NCBI GenBank assembly: GCA_964609025.1
Contig: CAZSQM010000001.1
Span: forward strand, 124,001 to 188,000
Length of the DNA stretch: 64,000 nucleotides
Origin: SIG307 sp964609025
GTDB lineage: Bacteria; Bacillota; Clostridia; Lachnospirales; Lachnospiraceae
Direction of reading: 5' to 3'
Every line of letters starts with the position of its first letter. The first letter of the stretch is position 1. Shown here one piece after another: positions 1 to 7,749 of this stretch. Position numbers and translations under genes: made by a program. The notes below the pieces were generated by a model that was given only the letters and a program-made list of their open reading frames with translations, was not told where the DNA came from and ran no database searches.

Positions 1-275
1 ATTCCGCTTCCAAGGCAGGCTTAATCGGCTTCACGAAGTCGCTTGCCAAAGAGCTTGCACCTCGCGGCATCTGCTGTAACGCGGTTGCCCCGGGCTTTGT
101 TTCCACCGACATGACAACTGCCTTTGCAGAAAATGAGGCCCTGCTTTCTGCGATTCCGTTAAAGCGTTTTGCCGCACCGGAAGAAATCGCGGAACTGGTA
201 CTTTTTCTCTCCGGCGACAATGCAAATTATATCACCGGCGAAGTTATCCGCATCGACGGCGGACTCGCCATGTAG
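1..275 (+). CDS. fabG: 3-oxoacyl-[ACP] reductase, C-terminal part (cut by window edge)
   Basis: NADPH-dependent reduction of 3-oxoacyl-ACP in type II fatty acid synthesis. The window opens inside the gene. The frame ending at the TAG at 273-275 starts with SASKAG, the end of the short-chain dehydrogenase YxxxK catalytic motif (the Tyr codon is split by the edge). It continues with NAVAPGFVSTDM and ends in the typical C-terminus ITGEVIRIDGGLAM. About 90 residues are visible of a family that is usually near 245. The stop codon lies within the Shine-Dalgarno sequence TAGGAGG of fabF, so the two genes are co-transcribed. Assignment to FabG rather than another SDR rests on the strong C-terminal motif and the fab/acc neighbours. 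Confidence 0.9.
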   Translation, partial: SASKAGLIGFTKSLAKELAPRGICCNAVAPGFVSTDMTTAFAENEALLSAIPLKRFAAPEEIAELVLFLSGDNANYITGEVIRIDGGLAM

Positions 276-284
276 GAGGTATTC

Positions 285-1508
285 ATGAAAAGAGTAGTAG
301 TAACTGGATTAGGCGCCGTTACCCCCATCGGAAATACGCTTCCCGAGTATTGGAACGGCTTAATTAACGGCGTAAACGGAATTGCGCCGATTACCTATTT
401 TGACACCACCGACTCCAAGTGTAAACTGGCGGCAGAGATTAAGGGCTTCGACCCGCTCTCCTGCCTTGATAAAAATACGGTGAGAAAAACAGACCCGTAT
501 GTACAGTACGCGCTTGCCTGCGCTCAGGAAGCAATGGCAGACAGCGGACTGGAGGGCACCGTAGACGGTATCGAGCTGGGCGTTTACTTCGGCTCCGGCG
601 TCGGCGGCATCCAGACCACCTGCGAAAACCATGTAGGTCTGTTAGAGGGCGGTCCAAAGAAGGTCACGCCGCAGTTTGTTCCGAAGATGATTATCAATAT
701 TGCTGCCGGACAGATTGCAATCCGCTTCAACGCACACGGAAACGCAATGTCCATGTCTACCGCATGCGCTACCGGAACCACCGCCATCGGCGAAGCTTAC
801 CGTGCGATTAAGGACGGCTACCTTACCGCCGCAATCTGCGGAGGCTCGGAGGCTGCCATTACGCCGCTTTGCGTTGCGGGCTTTGTAAACTGTATGGCAC
901 TTTCCCAGGCGGAAAATCCGGACGAGGCTTCCCTTCCGTTTGACAGCCGCCGCGCCGGCTTTGTTATCGGCGAGGGTGCCGCTGCTTTGATTTTAGAGGA
1001 ATATGAGCATGCCGTTGCAAGAGGCGCAAAGATTTACGCCGAGGTATGCGGCTACGGCGCTACCTGCGACGCCCATCACGTTACGGCTCCGGACCCGGAG
1101 GCGGTTTATACCGCAAAGGCAATCGAAAAGGCGCTGGAGGGCGTAGACTACCGCGCAGACGAGCTTTACATCAACGCCCACGGTACTGGCACCTCTTTAA
1201 ACGATACCACCGAAACAAAGGCCTTTAAGCTCGCTTTCGGCGAAGACGCAAAGAAAGTGAAAATCAGCTCCACCAAGTCCATGACGGGACATATGCTGGG
1301 TGCTGCGGGCGCTGCCGAGGCAATTGCCTGCGTTAAGGCACTGGAAACGGGAATTATCCCGCCGACGATTAACTTAACAAGCCCGGACCCTGCCTGCGAC
1401 TTGGACTATACGCCGTGCAAGGCGGTAAACCACACGGTTACAACCGCAATTTCCACTTCGCTCGGTTTCGGCGGACATAATGCCTGCGTTGCGTTTCGAA
1501 AGGTGTGA
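285..1508 (+). CDS. fabF: beta-ketoacyl-ACP synthase II (FabF)
   Basis: Condenses malonyl-ACP with acyl-ACP, the elongation step of type II fatty acid synthesis in the cytosol. The 407-residue length is normal for FabF. The thiolase-fold active site is complete: Cys161 in STACATGT, His299 in INAHGTGT and His336 in TKSMTGHMLGAAG. The ATG follows GTAGGAGGTATTC, an ideal ribosome binding site that also contains the fabG stop. The reading frame ends just upstream of fabZ, and the order fabG-fabF-fabZ-accD-accA is the common Clostridia arrangement. Here the biotin carrier/carboxylase genes accB and accC are not between fabF/fabZ and accD; they may lie upstream of the window or elsewhere. Confidence 0.97.
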   Translation: MKRVVVTGLGAVTPIGNTLPEYWNGLINGVNGIAPITYFDTTDSKCKLAAEIKGFDPLSCLDKNTVRKTDPYVQYALACAQEAMADSGLEGTVDGIELGVYFGSGVGGIQTTCENHVGLLEGGPKKVTPQFVPKMIINIAAGQIAIRFNAHGNAMSMSTACATGTTAIGEAYRAIKDGYLTAAICGGSEAAITPLCVAGFVNCMALSQAENPDEASLPFDSRRAGFVIGEGAAALILEEYEHAVARGAKIYAEVCGYGATCDAHHVTAPDPEAVYTAKAIEKALEGVDYRADELYINAHGTGTSLNDTTETKAFKLAFGEDAKKVKISSTKSMTGHMLGAAGAAEAIACVKALETGIIPPTINLTSPDPACDLDYTPCKAVNHTVTTAISTSLGFGGHNACVAFRKV

Positions 1509-1516
1509 CATACAGT

Positions 1517-1951
1517 ATGAATCAGGAAGAAATTAAAAAGATACTGCCGCACCGCGACCATATGCTGCTGATTGATGAGGCGACGGTTGTGGACGGCGTT
1601 TCCTACGGCAAAAAAACGATTACCGGCGAAGAGTTCTTCTTAAAGGGGCATTTTCCGGGCAATCCGATTGTACCGGGAGTGATTCTCTGCGAAATTCTTG
1701 CACAGTCCACCTGCGTACTGCTTGCGGATTCCGCCGAACAGGGAAACCTGACAACGCTCTTTACCGGACTGGAAAAGGTTCGCTTTAAAACTCCGGTAAA
1801 GCCGGGGGACGTCTTTGAAACCAAATGTGAGATTACCCGGCACAAGGGTCCGTTTTACTGGGCGAAGGGCAGCGGCTTTGTCGACGGAAAGCTCTGTGTC
1901 AGCGCCGAATTTTCCTTTGCCGTTTTCCCGGCAGACAAGGAGGAAGTATGA
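1517..1951 (+). CDS. fabZ: 3-hydroxyacyl-ACP dehydratase (FabZ)
   Basis: Dehydrates 3-hydroxyacyl-ACP to trans-2-enoyl-ACP. The hot-dog-fold motif GHFPGNPIVPGV carries the catalytic His45, and Glu59 lies in LCEILAQ. A longer frame opens with a GTG at 1505 that overlaps the fabF stop. I prefer the ATG at 1517, because AAAGGTG lies about 12 nt upstream and because the product then begins MNQEEIKKILPHR, like other FabZ proteins (144 residues). The gene overlaps accD by 4 nt (ATGA), which indicates translational coupling. Confidence 0.95.
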   Translation: MNQEEIKKILPHRDHMLLIDEATVVDGVSYGKKTITGEEFFLKGHFPGNPIVPGVILCEILAQSTCVLLADSAEQGNLTTLFTGLEKVRFKTPVKPGDVFETKCEITRHKGPFYWAKGSGFVDGKLCVSAEFSFAVFPADKEEV

Positions 1952-2763
1952 TTTTCGATAAATGGATTAAAGCCTTTTCGGGCGAGCGCCTTACCTGCTC
2001 CGCCTGCAAACAGGAATTCTCCGTAAAGGAGCTTCGTAAAAATAACTATATCTGCCCGGAATGCGCGCATTATTTCCGTATAAACGGCAGAGAGCGCATT
2101 TTGATGGTCACGGATAAGAACAGCTTCAAGGAGTTTGCTACCGGACTTTCCAGCGTTGATTTTCTGGAGTTTCCGGGCTATGCGGACAAATTACAGAAAG
2201 CAGCCGAAAGCACCGGAGAGGAGGAGGCCGTTATCTGCGGCTCTGCCTCCGTCGGCGGTTCTCCCTGCGTGATTTTCGTCATGGATTCCCGCTTTATTAT
2301 GGCAAGCATGGGGTCTGTTGTGGGCGAAAAAATCACCCGGGCATTCGAATATGCCACCGAGCATCACCTTCCGGTCATCGGCTTTACCGCCTCCGGCGGC
2401 GCCAGAATGCAGGAGGGAATTATCTCTCTGATGCAGATGGCAAAGTGCAGCGCGGCTGTGAAAAAGCATTCCTCCGAGGGGAATCTTTATATTACCGTTC
2501 TGACCGACCCGACTACCGGCGGTGTTACCGCTTCCTTCGCAATGCAGGGCGATATTATCCTTGCGGAGCCGAACGCACTGGTCGGCTTTGCCGGACGCCG
2601 CGTCGTAGAACAGACGACCAAATCCAAGCTTCCGGATAATTTCCAGAGCGCGGAGTTTATTTTAGAGCACGGCTTTGCGGACGCTATCGTTCCGAGAGAG
2701 GAACTGACCGCTACGCTTACCACCCTGCTTAAATTGCACAGAAAGGAGTCGTTGGCAGTATGA
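1948..2763 (+). CDS. accD: acetyl-CoA carboxylase carboxyltransferase beta subunit (AccD)
   Basis: Forms, with AccA, the carboxyltransferase that moves the carboxyl group from carboxybiotin to acetyl-CoA to give malonyl-CoA. The N-terminal zinc ribbon is visible (Cys17, Cys20, Cys36, Cys39), followed by a crotonase-like core containing GFTASGGARMQEG and LTDPTTGGVTASFA. The length of 271 residues is usual. The ATG overlaps the fabZ TGA and is preceded by AAGGAGGAAGT. The gene ends in a second ATGA overlap with accA, as expected for two subunits made in equal amounts. Confidence 0.97.
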   Translation: MIFDKWIKAFSGERLTCSACKQEFSVKELRKNNYICPECAHYFRINGRERILMVTDKNSFKEFATGLSSVDFLEFPGYADKLQKAAESTGEEEAVICGSASVGGSPCVIFVMDSRFIMASMGSVVGEKITRAFEYATEHHLPVIGFTASGGARMQEGIISLMQMAKCSAAVKKHSSEGNLYITVLTDPTTGGVTASFAMQGDIILAEPNALVGFAGRRVVEQTTKSKLPDNFQSAEFILEHGFADAIVPREELTATLTTLLKLHRKESLAV

Positions 2764-3584
2764 GCATGACACCTTATGAAAAGTTGAAAACGGCGCGCGC
2801 AAACGGCAGACCGACCGGCAGCGCCTATATCGAAGGAATTTTTACCGACCGCGTGGAGCTGCACGGCGACCGCCGGTTCAGCGACGACGCTGCGATTGTT
2901 TCCGGCATCGGCAGCCTTGACGGCATTCCGGTTACTTATATCGCAATCGAAAAGGGAGTTGACATTACCTCCCGTATGAAAACGAATTTCGGCTGTCCGA
3001 AGCCGGAGGGCTACCGTAAGGCGCTCCGCCTGATGAAGCAGGCGGAAAAGTTCCACCGTCCGGTCATCTGCTTTGTGGATACCCTTGGCGCATTTTGCGG
3101 CGCCGACGGCGAAGAACGCGGACAGGGCGAGGCGATTGCGGAAAATATTATGGAAATGCTCGGACTCAAAACTCCGACGATTTCCATTGTCATCGGCGAA
3201 GGCGGCAGCGGCGGCGCACTTGCGCTTTGCTCCGCAGACCGCGTTTACATGCTGGAAAACGCCGTCTATTCCGTAATTTCCCCGGAGGGCTGCGCAAGCA
3301 TTCTCTGGAAAGACTCTTCCCGTGTACAGGACGCCGCACAGTGTCTTCGGATTACCGCGGACGATATGAAAAACTTCGGTGTGGCAGAAACCGTTATCAA
3401 TGAAAACTTTGACGATTTCTCTGCGATGTGCGGCGAAATTAAGGCTTGTCTGACCGCCGACTTAAAGCAGCTGCTTGCAAAAAATACGGAACAATTATTG
3501 GAAGACCGCTATTTCCGCTTCCGGAAATTCGGCATTTATGAAGAAAACGGAGAAACTCATGGAACCACTTTATACGCTTTATAG
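2760..3584 (+). CDS. accA: acetyl-CoA carboxylase carboxyltransferase alpha subunit (AccA)
   Basis: Partner of AccD in the carboxyltransferase half of acetyl-CoA carboxylase. The product (274 residues) shows GRPTGSAYIEGIFTDRVELHGDR near the N-terminus (in part) and the oxyanion-loop region GEGGSGGALALCSADRVYML with ENAVYSVISPEGCASILWKD after it, characteristic of AccA. It is somewhat shorter than the E. coli protein (319), as usual for Firmicutes. Translation is coupled to accD by a 4-nt overlap. The 3' end overlaps the next gene's preferred start by 26 nt. Confidence 0.97.
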   Translation: MSMTPYEKLKTARANGRPTGSAYIEGIFTDRVELHGDRRFSDDAAIVSGIGSLDGIPVTYIAIEKGVDITSRMKTNFGCPKPEGYRKALRLMKQAEKFHRPVICFVDTLGAFCGADGEERGQGEAIAENIMEMLGLKTPTISIVIGEGGSGGALALCSADRVYMLENAVYSVISPEGCASILWKDSSRVQDAAQCLRITADDMKNFGVAETVINENFDDFSAMCGEIKACLTADLKQLLAKNTEQLLEDRYFRFRKFGIYEENGETHGTTLYAL

Positions 3585-5226
3585 CACTTCCACCCTTACT
3601 GCCGACGGCGTGCTGTCCGATTTTACTCTCCATGCACCGGAAAATTTCAACTTCGCCTACGACGTGGTTGACCGTATTGCGGCAGAGGAACCGGAAAAGC
3701 GCGCGCTTGTCTGGTGCGATACCGAAGGAAACGAGAAAACCCTTTCCTTCGGCGAAATTTCTTCCCTTTCCATCCGGGCGGCAGGCTATCTTGCCGCAAA
3801 CGGCGTAGCAAAGGGGGACCGCGTCCTTGTTATTATGAAACGCCACTATGAATACTGGTATATTCTTCCCGCCCTGCATCGTCTTGGCGCGGTTGCCATA
3901 CCGGCGTCCCATATGCTGAAGAAGAAGGACCTCGTTTACCGCATCCAGAGTGCGGAGATTTCTGCAATCATTTCCGCCGACGATACGGAACTGACGAAAA
4001 ATATTCTTGCCGCAAAGGACTCCTGTCCGAGCTTACGGCATTTATTCACCGTCCGCAAAGATTGTCCGGGCTTTCTTCGTTTAGACCTCGGTTTAAAGGA
4101 AATGCCTGTAACGACGGAGCGGATTCCGACGCTTGCCGCCGACCCGATGCTAATGTATTTTACCTCCGGCACTACCTCCTATCCGAAGGCAGTGGTTCAC
4201 AACGGCTACTACCCGTTGGGTCATATTCCGACCGCAAAATACTGGCACAACTGTCAGGACAACGGTCTGCATCTGACGGTAGCGGACACCGGCTGGGCAA
4301 AGGCATCCTGGGGAAAAATTTACGGGCAATGGCTGTGCGGCTGTGCGATTATGGCCTATGACTACGAGCATTTTGACGCAGCACAAATGCTGTCCGTTAT
4401 TAAGAAATATAAGGTTACCTCTTTCTGCGCCCCGCCGACCGTTTACCGCCTTATGGTAAAGAACGGGATTCCGGCCGACGCCTTTTCGGGTGTGCATTAC
4501 GCTACCACCGCGGGAGAGTCCTTAAATCCGGATATTACAAAGCGCTTTCAGGAAATCACGGGACTTTTGATTCACGAGGGCTTTGGACAAACCGAAACCA
4601 CGCTGTTACTGGGCAATCTGGTGAATGCGCCGGTAAAAATCGGCTCCATCGGCAAACCGAATCCGATGTACGACGTAAGACTGATTGATGAAGACGGCAA
4701 CGAAACCGGCGTAGACGAACGCGGCGAAATTGTTGTTGTTCCGAAGCCGAATCAACGCGGACTTTGCATCGGATACCTCAATGCCGAAGAACAGGACCGC
4801 CGCACATGGAAAAACGGTATTTTCCATACCGGTGACATTGCAACCCGTGACGCAGACGGATTTTTCTGGTACATCGGCCGTACCGATGACATTATCAAAT
4901 CCAGCGGCTACCGCATCGGACCGTTTGAGATTGAAGACGTACTGATTCAGCATCCTGCGGTAGCGGAATGTGCCGTTACCGGCGTTCCCGACGCCGAACG
5001 GGGCTTTGTCGTAAAGGCAACCATCGTTTTGATGGCAGGCTACACCGGAACGCCTGAGCTTGCTCAGGAATTAAAGGAGTATGTAAAAACACAGACTGCT
5101 CCGTATAAGTATCCGCGTATTATTGATTTTGTACCGGAGCTTCCGAAAACCATCAGCGGAAAGATTCAGCGTGCAAAGCTGCGCGAACAGGACAGTAGCG
5201 GCGCAGCGCAAAACAACAACGCTTAA
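3559..5226 (+). CDS. AMP-dependent acyl-CoA synthetase (ACSM/acetyl-CoA synthetase-like)
   Basis: Adenylate-forming enzyme expected to activate a carboxylic acid to the acyl-CoA through an acyl-AMP. Signature motifs are present in order: the phosphate loop FTSGTTSYPKAVVH, GFGQTETTLL (motif A5), the hinge region GRTDDIIKSSGYRIGPFEIE, and the catalytic lysine region PKTISGKIQRAKLR near the C-terminus. The start at 3559 is chosen because GGAG lies 7 nt upstream and the protein then has 555 residues. An in-frame ATG at 3538 is possible, and the frame is open further back into accA. The substrate is not readable from sequence. Its place at the end of the fab/acc operon suggests feeding of exogenous or recycled short/medium-chain acids into lipid metabolism (inference). 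Confidence 0.88.
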   Translation: MEPLYTLYSTSTLTADGVLSDFTLHAPENFNFAYDVVDRIAAEEPEKRALVWCDTEGNEKTLSFGEISSLSIRAAGYLAANGVAKGDRVLVIMKRHYEYWYILPALHRLGAVAIPASHMLKKKDLVYRIQSAEISAIISADDTELTKNILAAKDSCPSLRHLFTVRKDCPGFLRLDLGLKEMPVTTERIPTLAADPMLMYFTSGTTSYPKAVVHNGYYPLGHIPTAKYWHNCQDNGLHLTVADTGWAKASWGKIYGQWLCGCAIMAYDYEHFDAAQMLSVIKKYKVTSFCAPPTVYRLMVKNGIPADAFSGVHYATTAGESLNPDITKRFQEITGLLIHEGFGQTETTLLLGNLVNAPVKIGSIGKPNPMYDVRLIDEDGNETGVDERGEIVVVPKPNQRGLCIGYLNAEEQDRRTWKNGIFHTGDIATRDADGFFWYIGRTDDIIKSSGYRIGPFEIEDVLIQHPAVAECAVTGVPDAERGFVVKATIVLMAGYTGTPELAQELKEYVKTQTAPYKYPRIIDFVPELPKTISGKIQRAKLREQDSSGAAQNNNA

Positions 5227-5253
5227 CAATTTTATCATTCTTTTTCCTCTTAC

Positions 5254-5304
5254 CTTTTCCCCCTTGCGTGTTCTTAGCGGAACTACTATAATAAGGGGGA
5301 AAAG
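5254..5304 (+). promoter_or_regulatory. promoter enclosed by a 12-bp perfect inverted repeat
   Basis: TTGCGT (5264-5269), a 17-bp spacer and TATAAT (5287-5292) form a good sigma-A promoter for the radical-SAM gene. The arms CTTTTCCCCCTT (5254-5265) and AAGGGGGAAAAG (5293-5304) are perfect inverted repeats that flank the hexamers exactly. That layout fits an operator, or a cruciform/hairpin-forming control site. I do not recognise it as an NrdR box. Confidence 0.7.
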
Positions 5305-5327
5305 TATTTTCCGAACAGGAGTGTTTT

Positions 5328-6023
5328 ATGGAGTTTCATGGACTGAATAAGCTGACGCTGCTTGATTTTCCAAAACATCTGGCATGTACCGTTTTTACGG
5401 GACGCTGCAATCTGCGCTGCCCCTTCTGCCATAATGCCGGCCTGGTGCTTTCTCCGGAGAAGGAGCCTGTGATTGACGACGAGGAAATCCTCCGGTTTTT
5501 GGAGAAACGGAAGGGTACGTTAGAAGGCATCTGCGTTACCGGCGGAGAACCGACGTTACAAAAGGATTTGCTTCCCTTTCTGCGCCGCTGCCGGGAGTTT
5601 GGCTATCTGATCAAGTTAGACACCAACGGCACACGCCCGGACGTCCTTTCTGCGGCGTTAAGCGAACATCTGCTGGACTATATTGCTATGGATATTAAGA
5701 ATTGCCCTGCGCGGTATGCCGAAACAGCAGGACTTTCTTCGGTTCGCTTTTCCGCTTTTGAAGAAAGCATTGCGCTCATCCGAAACAGCGGACTCCCTTA
5801 CGAATTTCGCACTACCGTCGTGCGTGAATTCCACACAAAAGAAGACCTGCTTGCCATCGGCGAGTGGCTGAACGGCTCAAGATGCTACGCATTGCAGGCA
5901 TTTGTTGACTCCGGCTCCTTAATCGGAAGCGGACTTTCGGGGTATTCCGCAGAAGAATTACGGGAGTTTCGGACGCTCCTCCTTCCGTATTTTGAGGAAG
6001 TGCTTCTGCGCGGAATTGATTGA
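5328..6023 (+). CDS. radical-SAM activating protein, anaerobic ribonucleotide reductase type
   Basis: Radical-SAM enzyme of the family annotated as anaerobic ribonucleoside-triphosphate reductase activating protein. It would use a [4Fe-4S] cluster and SAM to generate a glycyl radical on its partner. The cluster cysteines are Cys27, Cys31 and Cys34 in RCNLRCPFCHNAG. CVTGGEPTLQKDL provides the SAM-binding GGE motif. The length (231) matches the NrdG-2-like subgroup rather than the short E. coli NrdG (about 154). AACAGGAG precedes the ATG. No reductase gene is next to it, so the partner is not shown by context. Activation of another glycyl-radical enzyme cannot be excluded. Confidence 0.8.
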   Translation: MEFHGLNKLTLLDFPKHLACTVFTGRCNLRCPFCHNAGLVLSPEKEPVIDDEEILRFLEKRKGTLEGICVTGGEPTLQKDLLPFLRRCREFGYLIKLDTNGTRPDVLSAALSEHLLDYIAMDIKNCPARYAETAGLSSVRFSAFEESIALIRNSGLPYEFRTTVVREFHTKEDLLAIGEWLNGSRCYALQAFVDSGSLIGSGLSGYSAEELREFRTLLLPYFEEVLLRGID

Positions 6024-6042
6024 TGAAAAAGGATACGATTTT

Positions 6043-6594
6043 ATGAAATTAAGCTATGAAACCGAACGTTTACAGTTACTGATCTGCAACGAAGAATATT
6101 CTGCCGCCCTACTCGACTTTATGACGGAAAACAAAGACTTTTTCGCTCCGTGGGAGCCGCGCCGTCTGCCTGCCTTTTATACCGAGGAGTTTCAGGCGCA
6201 GGTGCTGCGGGCGGAATTTCAGGCAATGCTCCGCTCTGTCTATCTGCGTTACTATCTCTTTTTAAAGGAAGACCCGGAGCGTATCATCGGCACGGTGAGC
6301 TTTTCCAATCTCTCCCGGGGTGAGGACAAAAGCTGCCGCGTCGGCTACAAGCTCGCAAAAGCCTACACCGGTAAGGGCTATGCCGGGGAGGCGCTGCGGC
6401 GGCTTCTTCCGGAGCTTCACAAGGAGCTTGGCATTCACCGCATAGAGGCCGACATTATGCCGGACAACCTCCCTTCACTGCGCCTGATTGAGCGTCTGGG
6501 CTTTTCCTATGAGGGCGTTGCCCGCAGTTCTCACGAGATTAACGGCGTTTGGACCGACCACCTGCGCTATTCTTATATTTTTGCGCACCAATAG
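6043..6594 (+). CDS. GNAT family N-acetyltransferase (RimJ/RimL-like)
   Basis: Acetyl-CoA-dependent acetyltransferase. The N-terminus ETERLQLLICNEEYSAALLDF, then VGYKLAKAYTGKGYAGEALRRL (acetyl-CoA pyrophosphate loop, R/Q-x-x-G-x-G/A) and NLPSLRLIERLGFSYEGVAR are the usual features of the RimJ/RimL group, which acetylates protein N-termini, small amines or antibiotics. The frame stays open upstream into the previous gene. The ATG at 6043 is preferred because the protein then starts at MKLSYETERL and AAAAAGGA lies upstream. The substrate is unknown. Its 3' end overlaps the convergent gene on the other strand by 22 nt. Confidence 0.85.
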   Translation: MKLSYETERLQLLICNEEYSAALLDFMTENKDFFAPWEPRRLPAFYTEEFQAQVLRAEFQAMLRSVYLRYYLFLKEDPERIIGTVSFSNLSRGEDKSCRVGYKLAKAYTGKGYAGEALRRLLPELHKELGIHRIEADIMPDNLPSLRLIERLGFSYEGVARSSHEINGVWTDHLRYSYIFAHQ

Positions 6595-7559
6595 CCGAAT
6601 GTGCCCTGCGTTTTACCTGCTTCCGGTCCGGCGTACCTTGTCGGCAAAAACTCCGAAAAACCGAACAGCCCGGCAAGGCGGACATCCCTTTTCAGATACA
6701 CTCCCGGAACAAGCAGCACATAGTCTTCCTGTTCTTTTTGTCTGCGCTTCCCTAAAAGCAGATGCCGGTAACGGTAATAACCGTGCAGCAGAAAGCTGTT
6801 CTCCGCAAACCTTCTTCCTTCCTTCGGAAGCAGTAAAAGCTCCTCCGGCGAAACCCGTACCGAATACAACAGAGAGCTTTCCCGGCAGGGCCGGTACGCG
6901 GGCTTTGTCAAAAGCAGCTCCTCCAGACAGGCAATCCGGTTATGCTCCGCCCTTTTTTTCAGCCCCGCAGGCCTTTCTTTCCGTTCCGGTCGTTCCTCTC
7001 CTTCCGGCTTTTCCTCCGCCCGGAAATGCTTCTTTTCCTCTTCTTGTACCGGTGTCTCTCCGCTTACTGCCCTTGTAATTTCCTCTACCAGCCTTTTTGC
7101 GGAATCAAAGCATACCCCCTCTTCCGAAATTCCCGCTCCGGTACGGGAAAACGCCGCACGCAACTGTGTTTCCGTCATCTCCCGTCCATCGTACCGGGCA
7201 CATAGATAGCTGTCCGTATCCGGCCATTCGATGCTTGTCTTTCTCGCGGTTCCGACACGTTCCGGCAGCAATACCACACCGTTTCCCGCTCCTGCCTCCG
7301 CGCACAGACGATACCGCCCCACCGTCGCCTCGCTCATTCTCTGCCCGGCGTCTGCCTCCCACACAAAACCTGCTTCCGAAAGGTTGTCCCGGTGATTAAA
7401 ATAGTAAATGCTCCACCGCTCTTCCCGTTCCGGCCGACGCAGCAGTTCCAGGATAACCTCCGGTGCTTCTTCCTCTCCGTACCGACGCAGAATCCCGACG
7501 CTTTGTGACCGGATACCGTTCCGGTAAGCAAACAAATATGCAATTTTTCTCCGGTACAC
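6573..7559 (-). CDS. uncharacterised Lachnospiraceae protein (DUF6128-like)
   Basis: I know no function for this 328-residue protein. The N-terminus YRRKIAYLFAYRNGIRSQSVG and the C-terminus with LLVPGVYLKRDVRLAGLFGF ... GTFGYW resemble a family of hypothetical proteins seen in Lachnospiraceae (I believe DUF6128, from memory). Between them lies a low-complexity, strongly charged linker rich in Glu/Lys/Arg (around residues 170-215). An ATG at 7586 would add nine residues. I prefer the GTG at 7559, because AGGAGG sits 6 nt upstream and the family-like sequence begins exactly there. No signal peptide or membrane segment is seen. It converges with the GNAT gene. Confidence 0.65.
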   Translation of the reverse strand: MYRRKIAYLFAYRNGIRSQSVGILRRYGEEEAPEVILELLRRPEREERWSIYYFNHRDNLSEAGFVWEADAGQRMSEATVGRYRLCAEAGAGNGVVLLPERVGTARKTSIEWPDTDSYLCARYDGREMTETQLRAAFSRTGAGISEEGVCFDSAKRLVEEITRAVSGETPVQEEEKKHFRAEEKPEGEERPERKERPAGLKKRAEHNRIACLEELLLTKPAYRPCRESSLLYSVRVSPEELLLLPKEGRRFAENSFLLHGYYRYRHLLLGKRRQKEQEDYVLLVPGVYLKRDVRLAGLFGFSEFLPTRYAGPEAGKTQGTFGYWCAKI

Positions 7560-7749
7560 AGGGTCCCTCCTATCTTTGTTTTGCATCGCCGGGCCGTCCC
7601 GCCCTCTGCAATGCCGCTTTTTCCTATCTTCGTAATATACTATATGCGGTAATCCCTGCTTTCAGAACCGGAGGCTGCCGCAAAATTCTGTGCGGCGGCG
7701 CGGCATTGCAAATTCTTTCACACAGAGGAGGAACACAGCAAAAGCTACA

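Noticed and set aside
6488..7078. 196-codon plus-strand frame between the GNAT gene and the ABC-F gene
   Set aside because: It is antisense to the DUF6128-like gene, rich in Pro/Leu/Ser as expected for a shadow frame, and lacks a start signal.
7600..7620. Second partial match to the self-targeting spacer (19 of 21 bases)
   Set aside because: Only the middle of the spacer matches, the seed end does not, and the local sequence is GC-rich.
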